Below are positions 7,596 through 14,405 of a stretch of 14,405 nt of DNA, piece by piece. The notes beneath the pieces are model-generated. The model did not search any database and had not been told where the DNA came from. It worked only from the letters and a program-made list of their open reading frames with translations. The translations under genes were made by a program, and so were the position numbers. Position 1 is the first letter of the stretch; the number at the start of each line of letters is the position of its first letter. Source of the stretch: Deltaproteobacteria bacterium (GTDB taxonomy: Bacteria > Desulfobacterota > Desulfovibrionia > Desulfovibrionales > Desulfovibrionaceae); contig JANXYI010000070.1 in the NCBI GenBank assembly GCA_025350085.1, positions 1-14,405 on the forward strand. Reading direction: 5' to 3'.

Positions 7596-7770
7596 GCTCC
7601 TCAATCCTCCTTTCACAATACGTGAACACTCCACTATCCACTGCCTATGAATACGGTGCCCCCGTCTCGCGGGGGACCATTCCGAGACGAACAACAGCCA
7701 AATACTCCCAAATGACGCTTCCTGGCAAGGGAGGGGACGCACTTTTCCGGGTTTTTTTTCACAAGCTTTT
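7596..7770 (-). promoter_or_regulatory. Leader and promoter region of cytochrome c3
   Basis: 175 bp between the cbiH stop and the c3 start, noticeably more AT-rich than the surroundings. A possible promoter is TTGCCA (7723-7728), 18 bp, TATTTG (7699-7704), with a weak second box. The leader would be about 95 nt and contains CCCCCG/CGGGGG (7659-7664 with 7670-7675, extended by GGT/ACC) and an overlapping alternative stem CGTCTCG/CGAGACG (7663-7669 with 7683-7689). No terminator for the cbi operon is seen here. Confidence 0.4.
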
Positions 7771-8553
7771 TCAGGCTTCCCCGCCCGACAACCCGTACTT
7801 CCCGGCATACCCGCGCGGGGTGAGCATACGTAGTCCGCTTTGCCCGGCCACGAGCCGGGTCGCGCTGTTGCCCACCACCAGGATGCTCTGCATGTCCACG
7901 GCCTCAACGTCCAGGCCTTCCAGACTGGCCAGGATGACCTCCTGCCCGAGCCGGTAGGCCCGCTTGACCAGGCCCACGGGGGTCGTCCCGGGCCGGTGCG
8001 CGGCGATGAGCGCGAGCGCCCTGGGCAGGTGGTCCTTGCGCCGGCCGGAGCGCGGGTTGTAGAGCACGATGACGAAATCGGCCCCGGCCGCGGCCGTGAC
8101 GCGCCGCTCGATGAGCTCCCAGGGCGTGAGCAGGTCGCTTAAGCTGACCACGGCAAAATCGTGCATGAGCGGAGCGCCGAGCAGCGCCGCGGCCGCGCAG
8201 AGCGCCGGGATGCCCGGCACCACCTCGACCTCGAGCGCCATGGCCAGGCCGCGCGCCTCCACCAGCTCCAGCACCAGTCCGGCCATGGCGTAGATGCCCG
8301 CGTCGCCGCTTGAGACCACCACGGTCTCGACCCCGGAGCAGGCCAGGTCGAGGGCCGCATTGCAGCGCTCCACCTCGCCGGTCATGCCCGTGGACAGCAC
8401 CTGGCGCCCGGCCAGGATGTCCTGCTCCAGGAGCTCAATGTAGCCCTTGTAGCCCACGATGGCCTGGCTGCGCAAAAGCGCTGCCCGGGCCAGGGGCGGC
8501 AGCAGGGACGGATCGCCCGGCCCCAGCCCCACCACGGTGATGCGTCCGCTCAA
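7771..8553 (-). CDS. cbiH: Cobalt-precorrin-3B C17-methyltransferase
   Basis: A 260-aa SAM-dependent corrin methylase (CbiH/CobJ) that methylates C17 and drives ring contraction. Seen: VVGLGPGDPSLLPP (7-20), VVVSSGDAGIYAMAG (78-92), VVPGIPALCAAAALLGAPL (111-129), DFAVVSLSDLLTPWE (132-146), which is typical of this subfamily, and VIVLYNPRSGRR (161-172). A TTG start at 8553 is chosen: it overlaps the cbiG stop as TTGA and has GGGGGGAG about six bases upstream. No ATG exists at a suitable place, and the open frame up to 9078 lies inside cbiG. Length fits the stand-alone enzyme. It is the last gene of the cobalamin operon; no terminator follows within the 175 bp before the c3 gene. Confidence 0.92.
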   Translation of the reverse strand: MSGRITVVGLGPGDPSLLPPLARAALLRSQAIVGYKGYIELLEQDILAGRQVLSTGMTGEVERCNAALDLACSGVETVVVSSGDAGIYAMAGLVLELVEARGLAMALEVEVVPGIPALCAAAALLGAPLMHDFAVVSLSDLLTPWELIERRVTAAAGADFVIVLYNPRSGRRKDHLPRALALIAAHRPGTTPVGLVKRAYRLGQEVILASLEGLDVEAVDMQSILVVGNSATRLVAGQSGLRMLTPRGYAGKYGLSGGEA

Positions 8554-9635
8554 CTCAGGCTCCCCCCAGGTTTTGATGTGGCTTTGAGCGCCACCGCACA
8601 GGTGACGCGCTCTGTTTTTGCCTTGGCCGCCACCAGCTCCTTGCCCTGTGCGAGCAGCAGGGCCGCGGCCTCGCACACGCTGCCGGTGCCAATGCGGCGG
8701 CGTACCGTCGCGGACTGCCCGGCGGTCGTGACACTGGCCAGGGCCTCCGGCTCGTAGAAGACGACTTCCGGGCCCAGGGCCGCAGCCGCGGCGCACAGGC
8801 CCGGGTCCTCGCGCTTGATCGTGGCCGTGCCCACGGCAATGATGCTCTGCGGACACAGGCCGGCTTGCGCAAATACTTGCGCCACATGCGCCAGGATTTC
8901 CTTTTCCGGCACACCCTTGCGGCAGCCCAGGCCCAGACACAGGCAGCGCGGATACACGCGGAAGGTCTGCGGAAATGCGCCCCCTGTGCGCCAGTGGCAC
9001 CAGACCCCGGGCGCGGCCGGGTCCCAGGCCCCGGGCTCCGTGGGGATGAGGAGCCCGCCTGCGTCGTCTCCGTCGCACAGATCGCCCAGCAGCCGCGCCT
9101 CGGGGTCAAAGACCTGCACCGGGCGGCCCTCCAGGAGCGCCGCGCTCACGGCCTTGGCCGCCGGCAGGTTCTCGACAACCATGTTGCGCAGACGCGCCAG
9201 CTCGTCCACGCTGGGCAAATCGGCCGCGTCCGTGCCGGTGGTGATGACCGGGGTCGCGTTGGTCATCGCCGCCAGCTCGCGGGCCAGCTCGTTGGCCCCG
9301 CCCATGTGCCCGGAAAGGAGGCTGACGGCGAAGCGCGCGGCCTGGTCCAGCACCACAACGGCCGGGTCAACGTCCTTGCCGCAGAGGTGCGGGGCAAGGG
9401 CGCGCACGGCGATGCCTGCGGCGCCGATGAACACATGGCGCGGATAGCGGGCAAAGGTTCCGGCCACCAGGTGGCCCAGGCTGGCAAAGGGCTGTACGTC
9501 GGGGGCCCCCTGCCCGGCCAGGCGCTCGGGCGCGAAGATGTCCGCAGGCATGTGGGTGGCAATGCGCCGCGCCAGGGCTAGGCCCTGGCCGCTGAAGGCA
9601 TAGAGGGCCGTGCGGCCCCCCTGGGCCTGGGTCAC
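8550..9635 (-). CDS. cbiG: Cobalt-precorrin-5A hydrolase
   Basis: A 361-aa CbiG, which opens the delta-lactone of cobalt-precorrin-5A and releases acetaldehyde in anaerobic B12 synthesis. The N-terminal and middle domain shows FIGAAGIAVRALAP (69-82), DPAVVVLDQAARFAVSLLSGH (90-110) and GGANELA (112-118); the C-terminal domain shows CLGLGCRKGVPEKEI (233-247), AVGTATIKRED (267-277) and GTGSVCEAAALL (317-328). All are CbiG hallmarks. The start is GTG at 9635, 22 bp after the cbiET stop, with GGCGGA upstream; MTQAQGGRTALYAFSGQG is a normal N terminus. Its stop overlaps the TTG of cbiH, so the two are translationally coupled. Confidence 0.92.
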   Translation of the reverse strand: MTQAQGGRTALYAFSGQGLALARRIATHMPADIFAPERLAGQGAPDVQPFASLGHLVAGTFARYPRHVFIGAAGIAVRALAPHLCGKDVDPAVVVLDQAARFAVSLLSGHMGGANELARELAAMTNATPVITTGTDAADLPSVDELARLRNMVVENLPAAKAVSAALLEGRPVQVFDPEARLLGDLCDGDDAGGLLIPTEPGAWDPAAPGVWCHWRTGGAFPQTFRVYPRCLCLGLGCRKGVPEKEILAHVAQVFAQAGLCPQSIIAVGTATIKREDPGLCAAAAALGPEVVFYEPEALASVTTAGQSATVRRRIGTGSVCEAAALLLAQGKELVAAKAKTERVTCAVALKATSKPGGSLS

Positions 9636-9657
9636 GGCTTGTCCGCCACGGGCGGGC

Positions 9658-10890
9658 TCATGTCTTATCCGCCCAGATGATGAACACCGGGTTCTGGGCG
9701 CGCAGGCGCAGGTCCCCGGCCAGGCGGTCGGCGTTTGCTGCCTGGATCTGGGTGATGCCGAAGTTCCAGTTCTGGGCCTGGAAATAGTCCTTCACGCGCA
9801 TGAGGGTGTCGAGCAGAATGGCGTGGATGACCACCCGGCCGCCGGGTTTCAGCCTGCGGCAGGCATAGGCCAGGGAGCGGGTATCCTGCCCCAGGCCGCC
9901 GCCGAAGAACACGCGGTCCGGGTCCGGCAGGGCGGCCAGGCATTCCGGCATCTCGCCGGTGACGGTCTGAACCAGCCAGGCCCCGATGCGCCGCACGTTC
10001 TCGCGGATCATGGCCGCGCGCCGCTGCTCGCGCTCCACGGCGTAGATCCTGCCCTCGTGGGCCAGGTGCGAGGCCTCGATGGCCACGGAGCCGCAGCCCG
10101 CGCCCAGGTCCCAGACCACGGCGTCGGGCATGACCCCGAGCATGGCCAGGCCCGTGGCGCGCACGGCCTGCTTGGTGATCAGCCCCTTCTCGTGGAAGTA
10201 GTAGTGGTCCGGGATGCCCAGCATGAGCGGGATCTCCGGGGGCGCGGTGCGCTCCACCAGGACCAGGTTCAGGTCGGCAAAGGGCAGGTCCCAGGCCTCC
10301 TCCAGGCGCAGGCGCCGGGCGGTCTCGTTCTCCGCACCCAGGTTCTCCAGGATGATCAGCGAGGCGTCGACCACCCCGCGCTCAAGCAAAGCCTCGGCAA
10401 TGGCCGCGGGCGAGTTCTCCGGGTCCGTGAACACGGCCAGGCGCTCGAAGCGGGCCAGGGCGGCGAAAAGCGGGGTGAAGTCGCTGCGGCCGTGCAGGGA
10501 GACCACGCGCACGTCGTGCCAGGGCAGGCCCACGCGGGCCGCGGCCATCTGCAGGGTGCACAGGTTGGGGTGCACCTGCACGCGCGCAGCGCCCAGGTGC
10601 TCGATGAGCCTCTTGCCCAGGCCGAAGAACAGCGGGTCGCCGTCAGCCAGCACCACCACGGCGCGGCCCTCGTCCAGGTCGCGTTCGATCTCCTCCAGGA
10701 TGGGCGTGAGCGGCGCGGTCACGGTGATGCGCTTCTCCGGGCGGCAGGCGCGCGGCGCGGCGTCCATGAGCCTGCGCCCGGCCACCAGCACCTGCGCGCG
10801 GGACAAGATCTCGTCCACGCCCGGCGGCAGGGTCAGGGCACCGGGCCGCAGGCCGATCACATGCACGGGGTTCTGGCTCTTGTCGAACAT
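9658..10890 (-). CDS. cbiET: Fused cobalt-precorrin-6B/7 methyltransferase-decarboxylase CbiE-CbiT
   Basis: A 410-aa fusion. The N-terminal domain (about 1-215) is CbiE, the C5 methylase, with VIGLRPGALTLPPG (11-24), VVLADGDPLFFGLG (79-92) and VVSLHGRSD (129-137). The C-terminal domain (about 224-410) is CbiT, the C15 methylase and C12 side-chain decarboxylase, with ITKQAVRA (238-245), SAM motif WDLGAGCGSVAIEA (260-273), AVEREQRRAAM (284-294) and LKPGGRVVIHAILLDT (347-362). The same fusion is known as CobL/CbiET. In the first motif the usual Gly is Arg (GLRPG). The ATG at 10890 follows AAGGGA, 9 bp after the cbiD stop. It acts two steps after CbiD, with the CbiJ reduction between them. Confidence 0.93.
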   Translation of the reverse strand: MFDKSQNPVHVIGLRPGALTLPPGVDEILSRAQVLVAGRRLMDAAPRACRPEKRITVTAPLTPILEEIERDLDEGRAVVVLADGDPLFFGLGKRLIEHLGAARVQVHPNLCTLQMAAARVGLPWHDVRVVSLHGRSDFTPLFAALARFERLAVFTDPENSPAAIAEALLERGVVDASLIILENLGAENETARRLRLEEAWDLPFADLNLVLVERTAPPEIPLMLGIPDHYYFHEKGLITKQAVRATGLAMLGVMPDAVVWDLGAGCGSVAIEASHLAHEGRIYAVEREQRRAAMIRENVRRIGAWLVQTVTGEMPECLAALPDPDRVFFGGGLGQDTRSLAYACRRLKPGGRVVIHAILLDTLMRVKDYFQAQNWNFGITQIQAANADRLAGDLRLRAQNPVFIIWADKT

Positions 10891-10899
10891 GGGTTCCCT

Positions 10900-12108
10900 T
10901 TAGCGCGAACCAGCGCCAAGGTGAAGGGGGTCAGGCAAGGCAAAGCCGGATTCCGGCACCGGGTCGCTGAACAAGCAGGCCCCCTGCATGTCGAACACAA
11001 CATAGTGTATGCGCAGGCCCGGCCCGGCAAAGCCCTGAGCCGCGGCCCGGGCGCGCTCCACCAGCTGGGCCACGAGCCGCTGGCCGACATCGCTGTTCCC
11101 GACCAGCGCCAGGGCCTGGCCAGCGGTGTTGGCCCGGGCTACGGCGTCAACAGTGGCCGCGTTTGCCCCGGCCTCGCGCGCCCAGTCGGCCAAAAGCGCG
11201 AAGTCAAGCTCGGCCTGGCGGGCGTGGGTGCTGGCAAAGCCCTGGGCCTGCTTGACCAGCTTGCCGGGAAAGACCGCCCAAACCACGTCCCTGAAACCGC
11301 GCGAATGAACCGCGCGAAGCGCGTGGGCGAAGAAATCTGCGGCCTGGATGAGGCAGACATCGGGCACAAAGGGGCAGCGCTCCTGAAGCAGGCGCTCGCT
11401 GCGGCGGCCCGTGGTCAGGGCAACCGCCCCTCCTCCAGTGGCGGGCCCGGCGGCCCGGGCCACGTCCAGGGCGGCATCGATGCACGCGGCCCAGGCCTCG
11501 TGGCTGTAGGGCCGCACAATGCCGCCCGTGCCCAGGATGGAGATGCCACCCAGGATGCCCAGGCGCGCATTGAGGGTGTGCCGGGCGATCTCCTCGCCTT
11601 CCGGCACCTCGATGACCACCAGGGCGATGCCTTTAAAGTCAGCCGGCAAAATTTCGAGGATGCTCTGACGTATTTGCGCCTCGGGGCCGGGGTTGATGGC
11701 TGCGCTGCCCACGGCCACGGGCAGGCCGGGCCGGGTCACGCGGCCCACGCCCCGGCCGCCGCCGATGAGCACGTGCGGGCCCACGCCGGAAAAGGCCGGG
11801 TCCAGCGTCACGTGGGCCTCGATCCGCGCGCCGTGGGTGGCGTCCGGGTCGTCGCCGCCATCCTTGATGACTGCAGCGCGCACGCCCAGCTCGTCGTCGT
11901 GAACCTCGGCAATGGGGATGCTCAGGCGGCCCACATCGGATGGGTGCGGCGGCGGCAGGGGGATGTCCACCATCTGCGGGGCCTCGTTGGTGAGCGCAAA
12001 GAGCGTGGCCGCCCGGGCCGCGGCTGCAGCAGCCGAGCCCGTGGTGAAGCCCTCGCGGAGGGCCTCACGGAGGTGACCCTCCTGCTTTGAAGCTGCCCGG
12101 CGGCTCAT
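10900..12108 (-). CDS. cbiD: Cobalt-precorrin-5B C1-methyltransferase
   Basis: A 402-aa CbiD, which methylates C1 in the anaerobic pathway after CbiG. Seen: GFTTGSAAAAAARAA (20-34), the conserved N-terminal motif with Ser where Thr is common; VIKDGGDDPDATHGA (80-94), a CbiD hallmark; GVGRVTRPGLPVAVGSAAINP (120-140); and LGILGGISILGTGGIVRP (183-200). The ATG at 12108 overlaps the stop of the upstream SDR gene as ATGA, so translation is coupled. A long open frame to 12642 belongs to the antisense of no gene but lies in another frame of the SDR gene, and is ignored. The protein is somewhat longer than average, mainly at the C terminus. Confidence 0.93.
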   Translation of the reverse strand: MSRRAASKQEGHLREALREGFTTGSAAAAAARAATLFALTNEAPQMVDIPLPPPHPSDVGRLSIPIAEVHDDELGVRAAVIKDGGDDPDATHGARIEAHVTLDPAFSGVGPHVLIGGGRGVGRVTRPGLPVAVGSAAINPGPEAQIRQSILEILPADFKGIALVVIEVPEGEEIARHTLNARLGILGGISILGTGGIVRPYSHEAWAACIDAALDVARAAGPATGGGAVALTTGRRSERLLQERCPFVPDVCLIQAADFFAHALRAVHSRGFRDVVWAVFPGKLVKQAQGFASTHARQAELDFALLADWAREAGANAATVDAVARANTAGQALALVGNSDVGQRLVAQLVERARAAAQGFAGPGLRIHYVVFDMQGACLFSDPVPESGFALPDPLHLGAGSR

Positions 12109-13637
12109 GCGTCGGGCCTCTGCGCCAGCTGCCTGGGGCCTTCGGTCACCCGCGCCCCGGCGGCCTGGGCGATGTTTTTGAGCATGGCCGGGAAGAGCAG
12201 GCCGTGGGCCGGCCACATGAGCCACCAGTAAGCCAGGCCGAGCAGCCCGCGGGGCTGGAAGGTGGTCAGCAGCAGGAGTTCGGTGCCGCCGTCCTTCGGT
12301 GCCAGGCGCAGGTCCAGGGCGGCCGCGCCCGGGATCTTCATCTCGGCCAGCAGCAGCAGCCTCTGCTCCGGCTCGGCCACCAGCACGCGCCAGAAGTCCA
12401 CGCTGTCGCCCTCCACCAGGTGCTCGGGGTCGCGGCGGCCCCGACCGTGCCCCGGCCCGCCGAGCAGCTTGTCCACGAACCCGCGCAGGCGCCAGAGCCT
12501 GTCGCCCGCGTACCAGCCAGTAAGCCCGCCGATGCGCCGCACGGCGTCCCAGACGTGCGCCGGGGTGGTGGCCAGGATGGCGGCGTAGTCGGCCCGGAAC
12601 ATGGTGCCCCCGGCAAAAGGCGCGTCCCCGGCCCTGGTCCACTCCGCCGGGCAGGAGGCGGCCTCGCTCAGGCGCGCAGGGGCGCAGGGCACGCCCGCGT
12701 CGTGGCAGCAGGTGGCGGCGGGCCAGGTCATCTCGGACAGGGCCGAGGCGATGGCTTCCTCGCAGCCCAGAAGTTTCTGGGGCACCAGGTCCAGGATGCG
12801 CCTGTCATGGCAGACGACCTCGTTCTTCAGGCCCTCGATGAGCGGCCGCACCAGGTGCGCGGGCACGGGGCTGACGCAGTTGACCCAGAAGGCCGAGAGC
12901 CTGGGCGAAAGAAACGGCACTGGGAGGATCAGCGGGGCGCGGATGCCCGCCGCCCGGGCGTAGATGTGGAACAGCTCATCGTAGGTGATGATGTCCGGCC
13001 CGCCGATGTCCAGCGTCAGCCCGGCGGTGGCCGGGTTCTCCAGGCAGCCGAGCAGGTAGCCCAGCACGTTGGTGATGGCGATGGGCTGGCAGCGCGTGCG
13101 CACCCAGGACGGGGTAATCATGATGGGCAGGCGCTCCACCAGGGCGCGGATGATCTCAAAGGAGGCGCTGCCCGAGCCCAGGATCACGGCTGCGCGCAGC
13201 ACCGTGGCCGGTACCGGACCTTCGGAAAGGATGCGCCCGACCTCGGAGCGCGAGCGCAAATGCTCGGACAGGCCAGGGGCGTCGTCACCCAGGCCGCTCA
13301 GGTAGAGGATGCGCCCCACGCCAGCCGCCTGGGCGGCCTGGGCCATGTTGCTGGCGGCCAGGCGGTCGGCCTTAGCGAAATCCCCGCCCGCGCCCATGGA
13401 GTGCACCAGATAGAAGGCCGCCTGGCAGCCCTGCATGGCTGCCTCGAGGCTGGCCTTGTCCGCGACGTCGCCCGGCAGGATGCGCAAGGCCGGGTGGCCG
13501 CCCCAGGGCCGGGCGGACAACTTGCCCGGGCTGCGCGCCACAGCAACGACCGTGTACCCGCGCGTGAGCAAGAGCGGCACGAGCCGCCCGCCCACATAGC
13601 CGGTGGCCCCGGCCACGAACACCGCGCCCTGCTCCAC
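12105..13637 (-). CDS. YbjT-like NAD(P)-binding SDR with C-terminal DUF2867 domain
   Basis: A 510-aa two-domain protein. Residues 1-300 form an atypical short-chain dehydrogenase/reductase of the NmrA/YbjT kind: GATGYVGG (10-17) as the GxxGxxG nucleotide loop, AVARS (32-36) with an Arg that suggests NADP(H), PGDVAD (55-60), YLVHSMG (76-82), YLSGLG (112-117) and RAAVILG (148-154). Residues about 345-495 match DUF2867: EGDSVDFWRV (409-418), AEMKIPGAAAL (431-441), TTFQPRGLLGLAYWW (458-472). A linker carries four Cys (310, 311, 318, 329) and one His (312). The start is GTG at 13637, 3 bp after the lipoprotein stop, with AAGGA upstream; the stop overlaps cbiD. The substrate is unknown. Its place in the operon suggests a corrin role, but this is inference. 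Confidence 0.85.
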   Translation of the reverse strand: MEQGAVFVAGATGYVGGRLVPLLLTRGYTVVAVARSPGKLSARPWGGHPALRILPGDVADKASLEAAMQGCQAAFYLVHSMGAGGDFAKADRLAASNMAQAAQAAGVGRILYLSGLGDDAPGLSEHLRSRSEVGRILSEGPVPATVLRAAVILGSGSASFEIIRALVERLPIMITPSWVRTRCQPIAITNVLGYLLGCLENPATAGLTLDIGGPDIITYDELFHIYARAAGIRAPLILPVPFLSPRLSAFWVNCVSPVPAHLVRPLIEGLKNEVVCHDRRILDLVPQKLLGCEEAIASALSEMTWPAATCCHDAGVPCAPARLSEAASCPAEWTRAGDAPFAGGTMFRADYAAILATTPAHVWDAVRRIGGLTGWYAGDRLWRLRGFVDKLLGGPGHGRGRRDPEHLVEGDSVDFWRVLVAEPEQRLLLLAEMKIPGAAALDLRLAPKDGGTELLLLTTFQPRGLLGLAYWWLMWPAHGLLFPAMLKNIAQAAGARVTEGPRQLAQRPDA

Positions 13638-13640
13638 GCG

Positions 13641-13910
13641 CTAGTCCTTTTCCTTGGGCTTCCAGCCCAGGCGCTTCAGGCAGTCGGCCATGGCCGCGTC
13701 CCGGGCCGGGCCCTCGGCCTGCGGGCCGATCTTGCCCTCGCAGAACTGGGTGTCCTCTTCAAAGAGCCGGTCCTCCTTGCGCGGATTGGGCTCGCCGGGG
13801 TGGATCCAGGCCTTGGACTTGGGCAGGCAGCCGCCGAGACTGAGGGCGAGCAGACCGGCAAGGCAAAGGCGGATGAGGCAAAGATGGACGGGGCTGGGCG
13901 TCGGGCGCAT
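13641..13910 (-). CDS. Small lipoprotein
   Basis: An 89-aa protein with a lipoprotein signal peptide: basic start, hydrophobic core LCLAGLLALSL and lipobox LGGC with Cys28 as the lipidated residue. The mature part of about 62 aa is charged (NPRKEDRLFEEDTQ) and has two more Cys, C57 and C77, in the pattern DTQFC-x19-C followed by LKRLGW. Similar Cys-x-Cys plus GW/GY endings occur in many small exported proteins of unknown role; a disulfide is likely. ATG at 13910 has a clear GGGAGGA site five bases upstream, which excludes a TTG four codons earlier. It is 29 bp after the hydrolase gene and 3 bp before the SDR gene, so it shares the cobalamin operon. No specific function can be assigned. Confidence 0.82.
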   Translation of the reverse strand: MRPTPSPVHLCLIRLCLAGLLALSLGGCLPKSKAWIHPGEPNPRKEDRLFEEDTQFCEGKIGPQAEGPARDAAMADCLKRLGWKPKEKD

Positions 13911-13939
13911 GGGTCCTCCCAAGGCAGCGGGTGGGCAGA

Positions 13940-14405
13940 TCAGGGCAGGCCGAGTTCCGCGGCCAGGGCCACCTGGGCAAAGACCGCATTCAGCGCGGCC
14001 AGGTACGCGGTCTGGACATCCACGGCAGCCACGCTCTGGCCCGCAAAGGCGAGGTCGCGGGTGGCGCAGCCATCGGCCGCCAGGCGCACACTGAAGCCCA
14101 GGTCAAAGGCCGCGCGTACGCTGGTGTCCACGCACATGTGCGTCATCATCCCGCAGATGGCCAAGCGCGTGGCCGAGAGCCCGCGCAGGATCTCCAGCAG
14201 GCCGGTGTCGCGGAAGGCATTGGGGAAGTGCTTGAGGACTACGGGCTCGCCGGGTAGCGGGAGCACGCAGGGGTGGATGTCCGCGCCCCTGGTGCCGGGC
14301 AGAAAGAAGGTCGAGCCGGGCCGCAGGTTCTCGTGGCGCACATGGACCACGGGCAGACCCGCCGCGCGGAACCGGGCCAGCACGCCCGCCGCCACCTGCC
14401 CGGCC
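13940..14405 (-). CDS. Isochorismatase-family cysteine hydrolase (5' end outside window)
   Basis: The last 154 residues are visible; the N terminus lies beyond the right edge. Seen: LPVVHVRHENLRPGS, the Lys of VVLKHFPNAF (Lys58 of the visible part) and the nucleophile Cys91 in the family motif GMMTHMCVDTSVRAA. These are the Lys and Cys of the Asp-Lys-Cys triad; the Asp is expected in the missing part. The family includes nicotinamidase, isochorismatase and N-carbamoyl amidases, and the substrate cannot be read. The visible GTG near 14395 is internal. It is the first gene seen in the run of seven leading through cbiD to cbiH, with 29 bp to the lipoprotein gene, and may or may not be functionally linked to cobalamin. 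Confidence 0.87.
   Translation of the reverse strand, partial: AGQVAAGVLARFRAAGLPVVHVRHENLRPGSTFFLPGTRGADIHPCVLPLPGEPVVLKHFPNAFRDTGLLEILRGLSATRLAICGMMTHMCVDTSVRAAFDLGFSVRLAADGCATRDLAFAGQSVAAVDVQTAYLAALNAVFAQVALAAELGLP

Noticed and set aside
7741..7770. T8 run (7752-7759) as a terminator
   Set aside because: The T tract is on the plus strand, with no convincing hairpin before it and no rightward gene to end. Read leftward from cbiH it is an A tract.
8554..9078. N-terminal extension of cbiH
   Set aside because: It lies inside cbiG in another frame. The TTG at 8553 with a good ribosome binding site gives the right length.
9610..12090. An 826-codon rightward open frame across cbiET and cbiD
   Set aside because: It is antisense to two clearly recognised enzymes and has a His/Gln/Gly-rich, non-protein-like composition.
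12109..12642. N-terminal extension of cbiD
   Set aside because: It runs through the SDR gene in another frame and is Arg/Gly/Pro-rich. The ATG at 12108 gives the normal CbiD N terminus.
13911..13939. Cobalamin riboswitch ahead of the lipoprotein or cbi genes
   Set aside because: The gap is only 29 bp and no B12-box-like element is seen in the other gaps. Any riboswitch would be beyond the right edge.

Overview
The window is very GC-rich bacterial DNA, almost all of it transcribed leftward (minus strand). It most probably comes from a sulfate-reducing member of the Desulfovibrionaceae. The strongest marker is a periplasmic tetraheme cytochrome c3. A futalosine-pathway menaquinone enzyme and an anaerobic (cbi-type) cobalamin operon fit the same picture. 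I see no insertion sequence, phage gene, tRNA, rRNA or CRISPR array; this looks like chromosomal backbone.

Left block (1-3539, leftward): a nucleotide-sugar 6-dehydrogenase, futalosine hydrolase (mqnB), a long-chain polyprenyl diphosphate synthase and an HDOD-domain protein cut by the left edge. The genes are 8-34 bp apart and look like one operon. mqnB and the prenyl synthase supply the ring precursor and the tail of menaquinone. The C-methylase menG/ubiE, which completes menaquinone, lies close by (3895-4674), behind a 64-codon gene and an unusually structured leader. A lone rightward gene, a two-helix DUF2065 (YjeT-like) membrane protein, sits between the two groups.

Middle block (4873-7595): a structured intergenic stretch of about 360 bp, a 70-aa conserved-looking small protein, a 506-aa acidic, repeat-rich, coiled-coil protein with a strong intrinsic terminator, and the monocistronic cytochrome c3 gene with its own strong terminator. 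The c3 leader holds two mutually exclusive stem pairings.

Right block (7771-14405, leftward): a compact operon read as isochorismatase-family hydrolase (cut by the right edge), small lipoprotein, YbjT-like NAD(P)-binding SDR with a C-terminal DUF2867 domain, cbiD, fused cbiET, cbiG, cbiH. CbiH, CbiG, CbiD and CbiET act in the corrin ring-contraction and methylation part of anaerobic B12 synthesis. The precorrin-6A reductase (CbiJ) step falls between CbiD and CbiET, and no cbiJ is present here. The SDR is coupled to cbiD by an ATGA overlap, so it is a candidate, unproven, for that reduction.

The items most worth a second look are the SDR-cbiD coupling, the acidic LDLG-repeat protein, the two-state leader of cytochrome c3 and the attenuator-like leader ahead of the small gene and menG. 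No completely new multi-gene system is evident.
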